Source: Candidatus Segatella intestinihominis
Lineage (GTDB): Bacteria > Bacteroidota > Bacteroidia > Bacteroidales > Bacteroidaceae
Direction of reading: 5' to 3'
NCBI GenBank assembly: GCA_900548535.1
Contig: URLG01000074.1
Coordinates: forward strand, 1-12,670
Length of the DNA: 12,670 nucleotides
Part shown: positions 1 to 5,601 of the stretch, one piece after another
Layout: every line of letters begins with the position of its first letter
Position numbering within the stretch: position 1 is the stretch's first letter
Made by a program: the position numbers and the translations under genes
Notes under the pieces: model-generated
Seen by the model: only the letters and a program-made list of their open reading frames with translations
Databases searched by the model: none
What the model was told of the DNA's origin: nothing

Positions 1-68
1 AGGTTCTCGCTGACCTCGCTGTTAACAACCCTGAGGCTTTCAAGGCTATCGTTGCAAAGGTGAAGTAA
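1..68 (+). CDS. rplT: 50S ribosomal protein L20, C-terminal end (partial)
   Basis: Only the last 22 codons are in the window; the start lies upstream. The visible end reads VLADLAVNNPEAFKAIVAKVK and stops at TAA. This matches the conserved C-terminus of Bacteroidales L20, a 23S rRNA-binding protein needed for early assembly of the large ribosomal subunit. In most bacteria rplT ends the infC-rpmI-rplT operon, and the terminator 47 nt downstream fits an operon end here. The identification rests on recall of the family's C-terminal sequence and on frame integrity, so it is confident despite the short length. Confidence 0.88.
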   Translation, partial: VLADLAVNNPEAFKAIVAKVK

Positions 69-114
69 ATCCGACGCTAGGTCTAGGCCTAGCCTCTAGA
101 TTCTGAAAAGACTG

Positions 115-161
115 AAGATTGCATGGATTGGAAGTATTTCCGTCTGTGCAATCTTTTTTTT
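115..161 (+). terminator. Intrinsic terminator of the rplT operon
   Basis: The arms AAGATTGCA (115-123) and TGCAATCTT (147-155) pair perfectly. A small inner stem GGAA/TTCC (130-133 with 138-141) can form within the loop. The right arm runs straight into eight T residues (154-161). This is a standard Rho-independent terminator for rightward transcription leaving rplT. Confidence 0.9.
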
Positions 162-235
162 GTGCAATAAATACTGGGACCATCCTATGGGAGCAGTGCT
201 GGTGTCTGTATTTCTTGTTGGCGGGTGGAAATAGT
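162..235. other. Intergenic segment with a degenerate hairpin
   Basis: No gene is visible between the rplT terminator and the next hairpin. The segment contains an imperfect inverted pair, CAATAAATAC near 165-174 and GTATTTCTTG near 207-216. Its left arm AAATACTGGGA resembles the left arm of the long inverted repeat at 11467-11519. It could be a decayed relative of that element, but the match is short. Confidence 0.35.
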
Positions 236-290
236 TATCCCCCAGTTCTCTTGGAGATTGCTCCAGAGGGCTGGGGGATATGTTTGTTTT
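236..290. terminator. Hairpin between convergent genes, possibly a bidirectional terminator
   Basis: A 10-bp perfect stem pairs TATCCCCCAG (236-245) with CTGGGGGATA (271-280). A second inner stem pairs TGGAG (252-256) with CTCCA (261-265). The + strand side continues TGTTTGTTTT (281-290), a usable U-rich tail. The minus-strand side has only a weak T-rich tail, although the hairpin lies 24 nt after the stop codon of the leftward lipoprotein operon. It most likely separates the converging transcription units. Which direction it terminates better is unclear. Confidence 0.6.
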
Positions 291-304
291 AAAATATAGA
301 TCAA

Positions 305-1081
305 TTACTTGGTGAGCTCAAGACCCAACTCAAGCTTGGTAGTTGCATCCATGATGGTAGGCAACTGAACTGCGATATCCTTGACCTTTTCGAAATTAGC
401 CTTCTCCTCTTCGTCCATACCAGTGGGAGGTACGTTGCTGATGATGGCTACGAGATTAGCAATCATTGGCTGAACGAATGCCTTGTCTACATAGAAGAAA
501 GGCTTGGTCTTGGTAGCATCCCATGAGATGTGAACAGGAATCTTGGTGTACTTTTTGAGGATACCCTCAATCATTGGCTTCTGCTGAGCGTCTTTAATGC
601 CCTCTGTTACCTTGCTTGCGTTCAGGGTAACGTAGATCAAGCTCTCGTTTTCTACTGTATATGTAGCGTAACCCTCAGCTACCTTCCAGTCGCTAGCTGC
701 TGCATTAGCTTCGGTGGATGCAGCCTCCTTGTAGAGGGCTGTGATCTTGCCATCGGCTGTGAATGTTACGCTTTTCAGTACGTTAGGGAGCTGTGAGTTG
801 CCGAGCATTGATACCATAGCCAGTGCACTTTTCAATGGGTAATCTTCCCCAGAACCCATGAAGTTCTTGAATACTGCCTTGGTCTCGTCGCCTTCCCAGT
901 TAGTCTTTACAGAACCACCTGTCATCTCATAAGTGTTAGGGTCCATGTTTGCCTCTTGTACATTCCATGTGCCCTCGATGGCTTCCAGGCGCTTGGCTGG
1001 TGTGTTGTCATCATCATCGCTGCCACATGCAGTGAAACCCAGTGTGCATACCATTGCCATCAAATAAATAAACTTTTTCAT
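305..1081 (-). CDS. Surface-exposed lipoprotein of unrecognised family (lipocalin-like N-terminus)
   Basis: This 258-residue protein has a lipoprotein signal peptide with lipobox FTAC and acylated Cys19. The next residues are GSDDDD, matching the SDDDD-type export signal that sends Bacteroides lipoproteins to the outer face of the outer membrane. LEAIEGTWNV (32-41) resembles the first strand of lipocalin-like domains common in Bacteroidales lipoproteins. The rest is a mixed alpha/beta sequence of about 200 residues that I cannot assign to a family with confidence. It is the last gene of a three-gene minus-strand run, 70 nt after the beta-barrel gene, with no promoter match or terminator in the gap, so co-transcription is likely. 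Function is unknown; binding of a hydrophobic or glycan ligand at the surface would be a guess. Confidence 0.85.
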   Translation of the reverse strand: MKKFIYLMAMVCTLGFTACGSDDDDNTPAKRLEAIEGTWNVQEANMDPNTYEMTGGSVKTNWEGDETKAVFKNFMGSGEDYPLKSALAMVSMLGNSQLPNVLKSVTFTADGKITALYKEAASTEANAAASDWKVAEGYATYTVENESLIYVTLNASKVTEGIKDAQQKPMIEGILKKYTKIPVHISWDATKTKPFFYVDKAFVQPMIANLVAIISNVPPTGMDEEEKANFEKVKDIAVQLPTIMDATTKLELGLELTK

Positions 1082-1151
1082 TTTCTTCTTTTTTTTAAAA
1101 ATAATAATTATTATTACTGTCTGTATCTATTCTTTTCTTGTTGCTATGATG

Positions 1152-1955
1152 TTACTTCAGCTGATAGTTGATGCCGATGGTGCCGAAGATGGGGTACATG
1201 GTTTGCTCGATGACGGTGAAATCTTTCTTGAAGATGCCGTTCAAGCCCCATGCCAGGTCGGCGCTCACGCCCCAGCGCTTGGTGATGTACCAGTCTACGC
1301 CTGCCTTGACTCCAAACTGCCAGGAGCGCATGTCGTCTGAGAAGTCATATTCTCCTCTTTCGCCCTCCTCGGAACCCAGCATCACTTTCTGTCCGGTAGG
1401 GTCGGCCTTGTCCATGGTTTCGTCTTGGCAGCGCAGGTAGCCATCGTATGCCCAGCCCTCAAACTTCTTGTTGGTTACGAAGGATACGTATGGGCCTAGC
1501 TTCAGGCGCAACTTGTCCGAGAGGTCGTAGGTGGCTAGGATGGGCACGGTGATCAGGCTCATGTCTACCTTGGTCACCACGCTTCCGGTGAAGAGGCCTT
1601 GCAGCTGCTCTCCGCCACGGATTATCTTCATGTAGTAGCTCTTGACTCCGGCGTCTGTCTTCATGCCCTTGTTCTCGAAGAGCAGTCCGCCCTGGTATCC
1701 CCACTTGCCGCTTATCGGATGCCATGCGTCCACGCCCAGGCTGAAGTTGGGTCTGAGCGAGTAGCTGTGCAGGGTGCGTATGCTGGCAGGCATGCCCAGG
1801 GGAGCTGTGCCGCCTATGTTGTAGCCCACGCGGGCGTGATAGCTGTAGCTGTGCAGGAATCGGTTCCATGAGGTCCATTCCTCACTGTTGTTTTCATTGC
1901 CAGCCCATGCGCCGAGGCTCAGGGTTAGCATCAGGGTCAATAATATCTTTTTCAT
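1152..1955 (-). CDS. PorT-family outer-membrane beta-barrel protein
   Basis: This 267-residue protein begins with a Sec signal peptide (KKILLTLMLTLSLGAWA, predicted cleavage after Ala18). The mature part alternates short hydrophobic strands with polar turns: YHARVGYNIGG, PNFSLGVDAWHPI, KWGYQGGLLFENKGMKT, LITVPILATYDL, LRLKLGPYVSFV, WQFGVKAGVDWYI, WGVSADLAWGLNGIF and a final FGTIGINYQLK. This pattern, and in particular the VPILATYDL...LKLGPYVSF segment, is typical of the PorT/OMP_b-brl_2 family of about eight-stranded barrels in Bacteroidetes. The start lies 12 nt after the stop of the upstream PCMD lipoprotein gene, so the two are almost certainly co-transcribed. A barrel paired with a surface lipoprotein suggests a small envelope assembly, but the ligand is unknown. 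Confidence 0.85.
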   Translation of the reverse strand: MKKILLTLMLTLSLGAWAGNENNSEEWTSWNRFLHSYSYHARVGYNIGGTAPLGMPASIRTLHSYSLRPNFSLGVDAWHPISGKWGYQGGLLFENKGMKTDAGVKSYYMKIIRGGEQLQGLFTGSVVTKVDMSLITVPILATYDLSDKLRLKLGPYVSFVTNKKFEGWAYDGYLRCQDETMDKADPTGQKVMLGSEEGERGEYDFSDDMRSWQFGVKAGVDWYITKRWGVSADLAWGLNGIFKKDFTVIEQTMYPIFGTIGINYQLK

Positions 1956-1967
1956 CTCTCTCTTTTC

Positions 1968-3140
1968 TTATTCGCAAGTTACCTTTAGTTTGTCCACCCA
2001 GAGTGTGCTGCCCTTGGCTCCTATGAAGTCGGCTCCCCTGGTGCTGGATGAGCATACGATGGCCAGGCTGTAGCCGCCGTTCTTGAGCTTCTGCATGTCG
2101 ATGCTCTGGCGGTACTGGAATGGCAGCAGGAAGTGGGTCCATTCAGGGGTGGTGTCGATATCGTCGAGGCGTGCCAGTGCCACTACCTGTGGGCTGGTCT
2201 GCACGTTGTCGCCATAGAGCACCACGGCATTGCCCTTCTCGTCGTGGTTGTCGTAGAGCACGGCGTAGATGGTGGCATAGTCTTTCTCGCCCTCCAGAGG
2301 GTTCTTGTTCTTGTCGGTGACGGTGGCGCCTGGCTGGTATTTGTACCATCCCTCGAAGTTGAGGGGCTGGCTCTCGAAGCTGAATGGCTTGCCAAACTTG
2401 GTGGCCTTCATGGCGTCGCGCAGGGCGTCGGTGGCATCGAATTGTCCGATGAAGAGGTTGCCTGCGGCGATAGGCTTCTTCACCATTTCGGCGAGTCCGC
2501 TGGTGGCGCAGGTGGTGAGCTTCGCGCAGTGGGTACCGTCGATGCCTTCATCGGCAGGCGATGTAGGATAGAGGTACTTGGTGGTGCTGGAGTTGCTTAT
2601 CTTGTAGCCGGAGTTGCCGGTTGCCCAGATGGCTAGCTGCTTCTCGTTGCCGTCGGCAAATGTCCATGGCTCCGTCCAGTTGAAGTAGGTGACGTCGGTG
2701 CCTTCGTTCTGCTCGCTGAAGTTTTCGAAGTCAAACTCGTGCTCCTTGCCGAATGGTGTGGTTTGCTTGATGCTCACGGTGTAAGTGCGTGTCCACTTGC
2801 CGTCCTCTGATGTTACGGTATATGTCACGGCTCCCTTGCTGAAGTCTTGCAGGCTTCCGCTTTCAGGGCTGATGGTGGCTCCAGGGGTGAGTCGGAATTG
2901 TGGTGCCAGCTGGCTCACGTTGGCTGCTCCGCTCATGGTGAACTCGATGTTGTTCTCATCGCTCTGCACGCTGACGATGGTGTCGGATGGGTAGAGGAAC
3001 CATGCGTCGAGCTTGCTGCCTGCGGATATGTATGCCTGCTCTATGTCGCATTCGGCATTGAGGGGCTCTTCCTTGAAGCAGGAGGTGAGCATCGGGGTGG
3101 TGAGTGCAGCCAGGAGGGCTGCTGCTATTTGATGTTTCAT
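1968..3140 (-). CDS. PCMD domain-containing surface lipoprotein
   Basis: This 390-residue protein carries a lipoprotein signal peptide ending LTSC, with acylated Cys21. The following FKEE places a Lys and two Glu near the acylated Cys, as in the K-(D/E)2 surface-export signal of Bacteroidetes. Residues about 35-125 form a DUF5018-like beta-sandwich, recognisable by LTPGATISPESG and VTYTVTSEDGKWTRTY. Residues about 132-390 match the PCMD (putative carbohydrate metabolism) domain, a lectin-like fold often found on Bacteroidales surface lipoproteins: FDFENF near its start, NFEGWYKYQPG in the middle, and TLWVDKLKV at the end. It is the first gene of a three-gene operon behind a good promoter at 3261-3292. 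Glycan or cell-surface binding is inferred from the family. No catalytic residues are evident. Confidence 0.87.
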   Translation of the reverse strand: MKHQIAAALLAALTTPMLTSCFKEEPLNAECDIEQAYISAGSKLDAWFLYPSDTIVSVQSDENNIEFTMSGAANVSQLAPQFRLTPGATISPESGSLQDFSKGAVTYTVTSEDGKWTRTYTVSIKQTTPFGKEHEFDFENFSEQNEGTDVTYFNWTEPWTFADGNEKQLAIWATGNSGYKISNSSTTKYLYPTSPADEGIDGTHCAKLTTCATSGLAEMVKKPIAAGNLFIGQFDATDALRDAMKATKFGKPFSFESQPLNFEGWYKYQPGATVTDKNKNPLEGEKDYATIYAVLYDNHDEKGNAVVLYGDNVQTSPQVVALARLDDIDTTPEWTHFLLPFQYRQSIDMQKLKNGGYSLAIVCSSSTRGADFIGAKGSTLWVDKLKVTCE

Positions 3141-3198
3141 ATATTGAACTTTCTCCCTATGTTTATAAATTACTGTTTCCCATTACTTTTCTATATGT

Positions 3199-3215
3199 GG
3201 AGCCTTCGGGGCTCC
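3199..3215 (-). promoter_or_regulatory. Leader hairpin of the PCMD operon
   Basis: GGAGCC (3199-3204) and GGCTCC (3210-3215) form a perfect 6-bp GC-rich stem with a 5-nt loop, embedded in AT-rich sequence with TATAT tracts on both sides that could extend pairing weakly. It lies inside the roughly 115-nt 5' leader predicted from the upstream promoter. No T-run follows on the minus strand, so it is not a terminator. A role in mRNA stability or translation is possible but unproven. Confidence 0.5.
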
Positions 3216-3260
3216 TCTCTATATATATAATAATGTGTAATTTCTTTTGTTTTCTGGGTG

Positions 3261-3292
3261 CAAAATTACGCAGAAAACTTGGAATATCCAAA
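3261..3292 (-). promoter_or_regulatory. Bacteroidetes-type promoter of the PCMD operon
   Basis: Read on the minus strand, TTTG (3292-3289) is followed after 20 nt by TAATTTTG (3268-3261). This is an exact match to the -33 TTTG and -7 TAnnTTTG consensus of the Bacteroidetes primary sigma factor, at the expected spacing. Transcription would begin near 3255, leaving a leader of about 115 nt before the ATG at 3140. Confidence 0.8.
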
Positions 3293-3324
3293 TATTTTTC
3301 AGTTTTTCGTCTTTTTTGTTTCGA

Positions 3325-3367
3325 AAATCGCCAATATGGGTCAAGATAATGGAGAAATTGGCGATTT
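3325..3367. repeat. 11-bp perfect inverted repeat upstream of the PCMD promoter
   Basis: AAATCGCCAAT (3325-3335) and ATTGGCGATTT (3357-3367) are perfect reverse complements separated by 21 nt. No T-run follows on either strand, so a terminator is unlikely. The dyad sits about 30 nt upstream of the -33 box of the leftward PCMD promoter and just beyond the HU gene terminator. It could be an operator for a dimeric regulator or an mRNA 3'-end structure. Confidence 0.5.
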
Positions 3368-3375
3368 GTGAGATT

Positions 3376-3428
3376 GAAAAAAGCGGCCGATGCTTTGGCC
3401 TAAGAGATAGGGGGAACATCGGTCGCTT
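3376..3428 (-). terminator. Intrinsic terminator of the peptidase-smalltalk-HU operon
   Basis: On the minus strand AGCGACCGATG (3427-3417) pairs with CATCGGCCGCT (3392-3382), an 11-bp stem with a single mismatch. A run of six T residues follows immediately (3382-3377). It starts about 11 nt after the HU stop codon. It insulates the island from the PCMD operon, whose promoter begins about 85 nt further on. Confidence 0.87.
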
Positions 3429-3438
3429 CTGGTTGGTT

Positions 3439-3978
3439 TTAGAGTCCTACGTTGCCGGAGTCGGAGCCCTCGGTAGAGCCGGAGCCGCCGCCCTCGGTAG
3501 AGCCGGAGTTGGAGCCTGGTGTGGTGGTGCCTTGGCTGCCGCCGCCTTTGTCATCGGATGGGTCCTTGAGGCCCTGATACTCGGTCATCTCCTCAGCCTT
3601 GATGCCCTTGAGGAGGGTCTTGATGCGCTTGCCACCATTCATCTCGATGGCTGGCTGGAAGATGACGTGCATGCCGGTGATGTTGTTGGCGGTGAACTTC
3701 TTGGCGGTGTCGGCTGGCTTGGTGGTGATGCCTACCTTGAAGGCGCCGAAGCCGTCGAGCACCACTCGGTTGCTCTGTGAGAGCTGGCTCGCCATCTCGC
3801 TGCCCAGGGCGGCGATGACGGCTAGGATGTCTGGCTCGGTGACGGTGCAGCGATTGCCTATCTTCTCGGCCATCTCCTTGGTATACACCACGTTGCTTAC
3901 TACTGCTCTGCCGTATACCTTTCCTTTGGTGGCAGAGTTCTTACGATTGTTGATCACTTTCTTGTACTTTACGCTCAT
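3439..3978 (-). CDS. HU-like DNA-binding protein with Gly/Ser/Thr tail
   Basis: This 179-residue protein has residues about 1-125 matching the HU-related 'histone-like' family of Bacteroidales: basic N-terminus SVKYKKVINNRKN, a helical dimerisation part TVTEPDILAVIAALGSEMASQL, then the conserved NRVVLDGFGAFKVGITTK and a second strand region GMHVIFQPAIEMN. Such proteins bind DNA non-specifically and bend it. Residues about 140-179 are a low-complexity tail rich in G, S, T and E (GSTEGGGSGSTEG), encoded partly by a 24-bp repeat. It is the last gene of a minus-strand run behind the M15 peptidase and smalltalk genes, a neighbourhood recurrent in Bacteroides and Prevotella, and its terminator is close behind. 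The partner of the tail is unknown. Confidence 0.92.
   Translation of the reverse strand: MSVKYKKVINNRKNSATKGKVYGRAVVSNVVYTKEMAEKIGNRCTVTEPDILAVIAALGSEMASQLSQSNRVVLDGFGAFKVGITTKPADTAKKFTANNITGMHVIFQPAIEMNGGKRIKTLLKGIKAEEMTEYQGLKDPSDDKGGGSQGTTTPGSNSGSTEGGGSGSTEGSDSGNVGL
3467..3508 (-). repeat. 24-bp in-frame repeat encoding the HU tail
   Basis: CCCTCGGTAGAGCCGGAG occurs exactly at 3467-3484 and again at 3491-3508, a 24-nt period that encodes an eight-residue step of the GSTEGGGS type. Because the period is a multiple of three, copy-number change would lengthen or shorten the tail without a frameshift. Confidence 0.75.
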
Positions 3979-4021
3979 AATATTTTTTTTGAATTTAAGG
4001 GTTGAACAATTGATGAACAGA

Positions 4022-4114
4022 TTACAGGCAGCTCGTGATTCCCAGGGCTGAGCCCAGTGCGGTGAGCACGGCGATGAGTAACTTGAGGACTGCTTTCCAA
4101 TTTACATTTTTCAT
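4022..4114 (-). CDS. Smalltalk protein, 30 residues
   Basis: This short gene encodes MKNVNWKAVLKLLIAVLTAL followed by GSALGITSCL, then TAA. It has a Lys-rich start, a Trp at position 6, one hydrophobic helix (about 8-27) with small residues toward its end, and a terminal Ser-Cys-Leu. This matches the NCBI-named 'smalltalk protein' family, tiny proteins found next to HU-like and peptidoglycan amidase genes in Bacteroides and Prevotella. Here the neighbour is an M15 peptidase rather than an amidase. It starts 21 nt after the peptidase stop and precedes the HU gene by 43 nt, so it should be co-transcribed with both. The hydrophobic segment suggests a membrane peptide. A holin-like or secretion-helper role is inference only. 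Confidence 0.9.
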   Translation of the reverse strand: MKNVNWKAVLKLLIAVLTALGSALGITSCL

Positions 4115-4135
4115 GGTTTCGATATTTCAGTGTGT

Positions 4136-4609
4136 TTATTTTAAGATTTGATGTCTGTTGCTCCGCCTCAGGGTGTAGCTCACGTGCAGCCAGCGGTGGC
4201 GCTGAGGGGTGGCGTCGGGGTCTCGGGCACGGGGCTCCAGGATGAGCTGGTCGTAGTGGCAGTGCTCACGGATGAAGCCCACGTACTTCTGCAGCGTCTC
4301 CTCATTGGGGATGAAGATGTCGGCTGCCTCGCCCAGGGTGTGCTGGCTGCCGGGGGCTCCGTGTACGGCTAGGTTGAGCCTAGGGCATCGGTAGCCGCTG
4401 GTGATGGTGATGATGCCACACCGTTGGCGGAGGGGTTCTAGTACTTGCTCGCAGAGGGTCATCAGTCGGATGATGACCATGGGGTCCTGCGGCGTGTTGT
4501 CGATGCCATATTTGATGGCGGTGCCCGAGCGGAGAAACTCGCCCAGGGCGAAGTGGGGGGAGAGGAGCATCTGATGCATCCTCTCCAGTTCCAGTTTGGT
4601 GTGTTCCAT
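4136..4609 (-). CDS. M15-type D-Ala-D-Ala carboxypeptidase family metallopeptidase
   Basis: This 157-residue protein matches the peptidase M15A family, zinc enzymes that cleave peptidoglycan cross-links and often act as phage endolysins. The start FALGEFLRSGTA (20-31) is the family's conserved N-terminal helix. TSGYRCPRLN (70-79) precedes the zinc motif SQHTLGEAAD (88-97), with His90 and Asp97 as ligands. DQLILE (120-125) supplies the likely catalytic Glu125, and WLHVS (140-144) the third ligand His142. The length is typical of a single catalytic domain. There is no signal peptide, as in endolysins, so export would need another route. It opens a transcription unit with smalltalk and HU, 30 nt downstream of a strong promoter match. 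Confidence 0.92.
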   Translation of the reverse strand: MEHTKLELERMHQMLLSPHFALGEFLRSGTAIKYGIDNTPQDPMVIIRLMTLCEQVLEPLRQRCGIITITSGYRCPRLNLAVHGAPGSQHTLGEAADIFIPNEETLQKYVGFIREHCHYDQLILEPRARDPDATPQRHRWLHVSYTLRRSNRHQILK

Positions 4610-4638
4610 GGTGTTAGAGTATTTTAAATTTCACGATG

Positions 4639-4670
4639 CAAAGATACAACATTTTTTCGTGTTTTGCAAG
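4639..4670 (-). promoter_or_regulatory. Bacteroidetes-type promoter of the M15-smalltalk-HU operon
   Basis: On the minus strand CTTG (4670-4667, three of four matches to TTTG) is followed after 20 nt by TATCTTTG (4646-4639), an exact TAnnTTTG. The predicted start of transcription near 4632 leaves a leader of about 22 nt before the ATG at 4609. The upstream side abuts the G-rich triplet and the 22-bp tandem array, which could therefore act on this promoter. Confidence 0.8.
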
Positions 4671-4675
4671 TTTTT

Positions 4676-4714
4676 TGGGGGGACATCAAGGGGGACTTCT
4701 TGGGGGGACATCCC
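4676..4714. repeat. Three G-rich short repeats next to the promoter
   Basis: TGGGGGGACATC occurs exactly at 4676-4687 and 4701-4712. A third, imperfect copy (AGGGGGACTTCT, 4689-4700) lies between them, giving steps of 12-13 nt. The set sits immediately upstream of the -33 box of the promoter at 4639-4670. Confidence 0.75.
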
Positions 4715-4715
4715 A

Positions 4716-4842
4716 AAGGAGGCTCTTTCGGGGTTGGAAGGAGGCTTCTCCGCGGTTGGGAAGGGCCTCTTTCCGAGCCGAGAAGGGGCTCATTCCGTCC
4801 CGGGAAGGGGTTCTTTCCGACCGCAGAAGGGGCTCTTCTCGT
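4716..4842. repeat. 22-bp imperfect tandem repeat array
   Basis: Five consecutive units start at 4716, 4738, 4761, 4783 and 4805, four of 22 nt and one of 23. They follow the pattern AAGGGGCTCTTTCCGACCNG. A sixth unit begins at 4827 and degenerates; related sequence continues to about 4888, into the 3' end of the neighbouring 139-aa gene. The unit length is not a multiple of three, so coding by the array is unlikely. It equals roughly two DNA helical turns. Each unit can form a short dyad (for example AAAG/CTTT in unit 1, GAAG/CTTC in unit 2, AGAAG/CTTCT in unit 6), with different bases keeping the pairing. Confidence 0.75.
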
Positions 4843-4844
4843 CT

Positions 4845-5264
4845 TCATTCCGGGCTCTTGCCGGCTTGGGATGAGCCTTCTTTCGGCTCCATGAGCAGCT
4901 CTATGATGCGGCAGGGGGGATGCTTCTGCATCTCCTGCATGTAGTAGAGGGTGATGCTGTCGGGGGAGATGCCTCGCTGCTGCTCCTGGGTGCGCAGCTT
5001 GTTGAGGGTCTTGTAGGGCTTCAGGGGCAGCGGGGTGGCGGTGTGGTGGAAGAAACCCTCGTAGAGCACACGGAGCTGCACGGGGCGATGCAGGTCGTCG
5101 AGCATCTCCTGGTGGTCGTTCACGTCGTGTACCAGCTCTATGAGCCATCTCCTGGGGCAGCGCCACTGGCGGGGCTGCGGGGGCTGGGAGAGGAGCCAGT
5201 GGTAGTCGGCTATCATCTGCTGCTGGGCTTGGTGGCGCAGCTGCTTGTATTCTTCTTGTGTCAT
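4845..5264 (-). CDS. Hypothetical protein, 139 residues
   Basis: I do not recognise this family. The protein is hydrophilic and probably helical: MTQEEYKQLRHQAQQQMIADYHWLLS at the start, a Trp/Arg-rich patch RQWRCPRRWLIELVHDVNDH (about 32-51), HRPVQLRVLYEGFFHH in the middle, and SITLYYMQEMQKHPPCRIIELL before the end. There is no signal peptide or membrane segment. It has the same orientation as the rest of the island and lies between the repeat-rich gap behind the primase-helicase and the tandem array. Its last codons (about 4848-4888) are made of sequence related to the 22-bp repeat, so the C-terminus may have been remodelled. No promoter match is seen immediately upstream; it may be read through from the primase-helicase gene. 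Confidence 0.68.
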   Translation of the reverse strand: MTQEEYKQLRHQAQQQMIADYHWLLSQPPQPRQWRCPRRWLIELVHDVNDHQEMLDDLHRPVQLRVLYEGFFHHTATPLPLKPYKTLNKLRTQEQQRGISPDSITLYYMQEMQKHPPCRIIELLMEPKEGSSQAGKSPE

Positions 5265-5305
5265 AGTCTTTTTCTTTTTGTTTGTGGTTCAACTGATTTT
5301 TTTTC

Positions 5306-5352
5306 TTTATCATCGGAATTTTAACGGATTTATCGGAACATTCTTGCTGTGA
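5306..5352 (+). repeat. Long repeat, copy A (direct)
   Basis: This roughly 47-bp unit begins TTTATCATCGGAATTT, continues with ACGGATTTATCGGAACA, and ends CTTGCTGTGA. It is followed 51 bp later by direct copy B (5357-5405). Its reverse complement is found as copy C (5541-5583), identical at 38 of 43 positions by my alignment. It lies 41 nt upstream of the 139-aa gene start. Confidence 0.88.
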
Positions 5353-5356
5353 ATTC

Positions 5357-5405
5357 TTTATCATCGGAATTTATTCTGAATTTATTCGGTACATTCCTGC
5401 TGTCA
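5357..5405 (+). repeat. Long repeat, copy B (direct)
   Basis: It shares with copy A the exact 16-nt head TTTATCATCGGAATTT. A diverged middle with a 2-nt insertion follows, then the tail ACATTCCTGCTGT against ACATTCTTGCTGT in copy A. Just beyond, at 5413-5420, is TTCGGATT, an 8-mer also present in the 23-bp repeats at 8513 and 8615. Confidence 0.82.
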
Positions 5406-5430
5406 CGATTTTTTCGGATTCTATACGGAG

Positions 5431-5515
5431 ATAGGTCGTCCCGACCTTTGGCGGATGCCCCTTGAGGGGGCTGCGTTACGGGGCGTATGTTCATGACCGA
5501 ATAGGTCAAGTCCCG
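5431..5515. repeat. Three short hairpins and a split direct repeat
   Basis: Three stem-loops lie in a row: AGGTCG/CGACCT (5433-5438 with 5442-5447), GCCCC/GGGGC (5457-5461 with 5467-5471) and TGACC/GGTCA (5494-5498 with 5504-5508). The first and third overlap a direct repeat: ATAGGTCGTCCCG at 5431-5443 and ATAGGTC-AA-GTCCCG at 5501-5515. All of this sits between repeat copies B and C. No T-run follows the hairpins, so they are not obvious terminators. Confidence 0.7.
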
Positions 5516-5540
5516 TTTATGTTCCGTCAAGAATCGCTTT

Positions 5541-5583
5541 GGCAAGTTTGTTCCGATAAATCCCTTTAAATTCCGATGATAAA
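5541..5583 (-). repeat. Long repeat, copy C (inverted)
   Basis: On the minus strand this reads TTTATCATCGGAATTT then AAAGGGATTTATCGGAACA then AACTTGCC, matching copy A at 38 of 43 positions in the opposite orientation. A further partial unit, AATCATCGGAGATT on the minus strand, lies at about 5590-5603 and reaches the primase-helicase stop codon. Copies A and C enclose a 188-nt core containing copy B and the hairpins. Confidence 0.88.
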
Positions 5584-5601
5584 ATAAATAATCTCCGATG
5601 A

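Noticed and set aside
279..286. TATGTTTG on the + strand, an exact -7 promoter match
   Set aside because: There is no TTTG-like box at the expected distance, the site is in the hairpin tail, and the only downstream sequence is antisense to the lipoprotein gene.
4920..5324. A 134-codon + strand open frame opposite the 139-aa gene
   Set aside because: Its product is very Leu/Val-rich as expected from antisense reading, and it opposes the direction of all island genes. I kept the minus-strand frame, though only at moderate confidence.
4624..5364. A 246-codon open frame on the minus strand spanning the tandem array and the 139-aa gene
   Set aside because: Its product is Pro/Arg/Ala-rich low complexity in another frame of the 139-aa gene, then reads through the 22-bp array, whose unit is not a multiple of three. 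It also lacks a plausible domain.
5306..5583. CRISPR array reading of the long repeats
   Set aside because: There are only three copies, one is inverted, spacing is unequal, and no cas gene is present.
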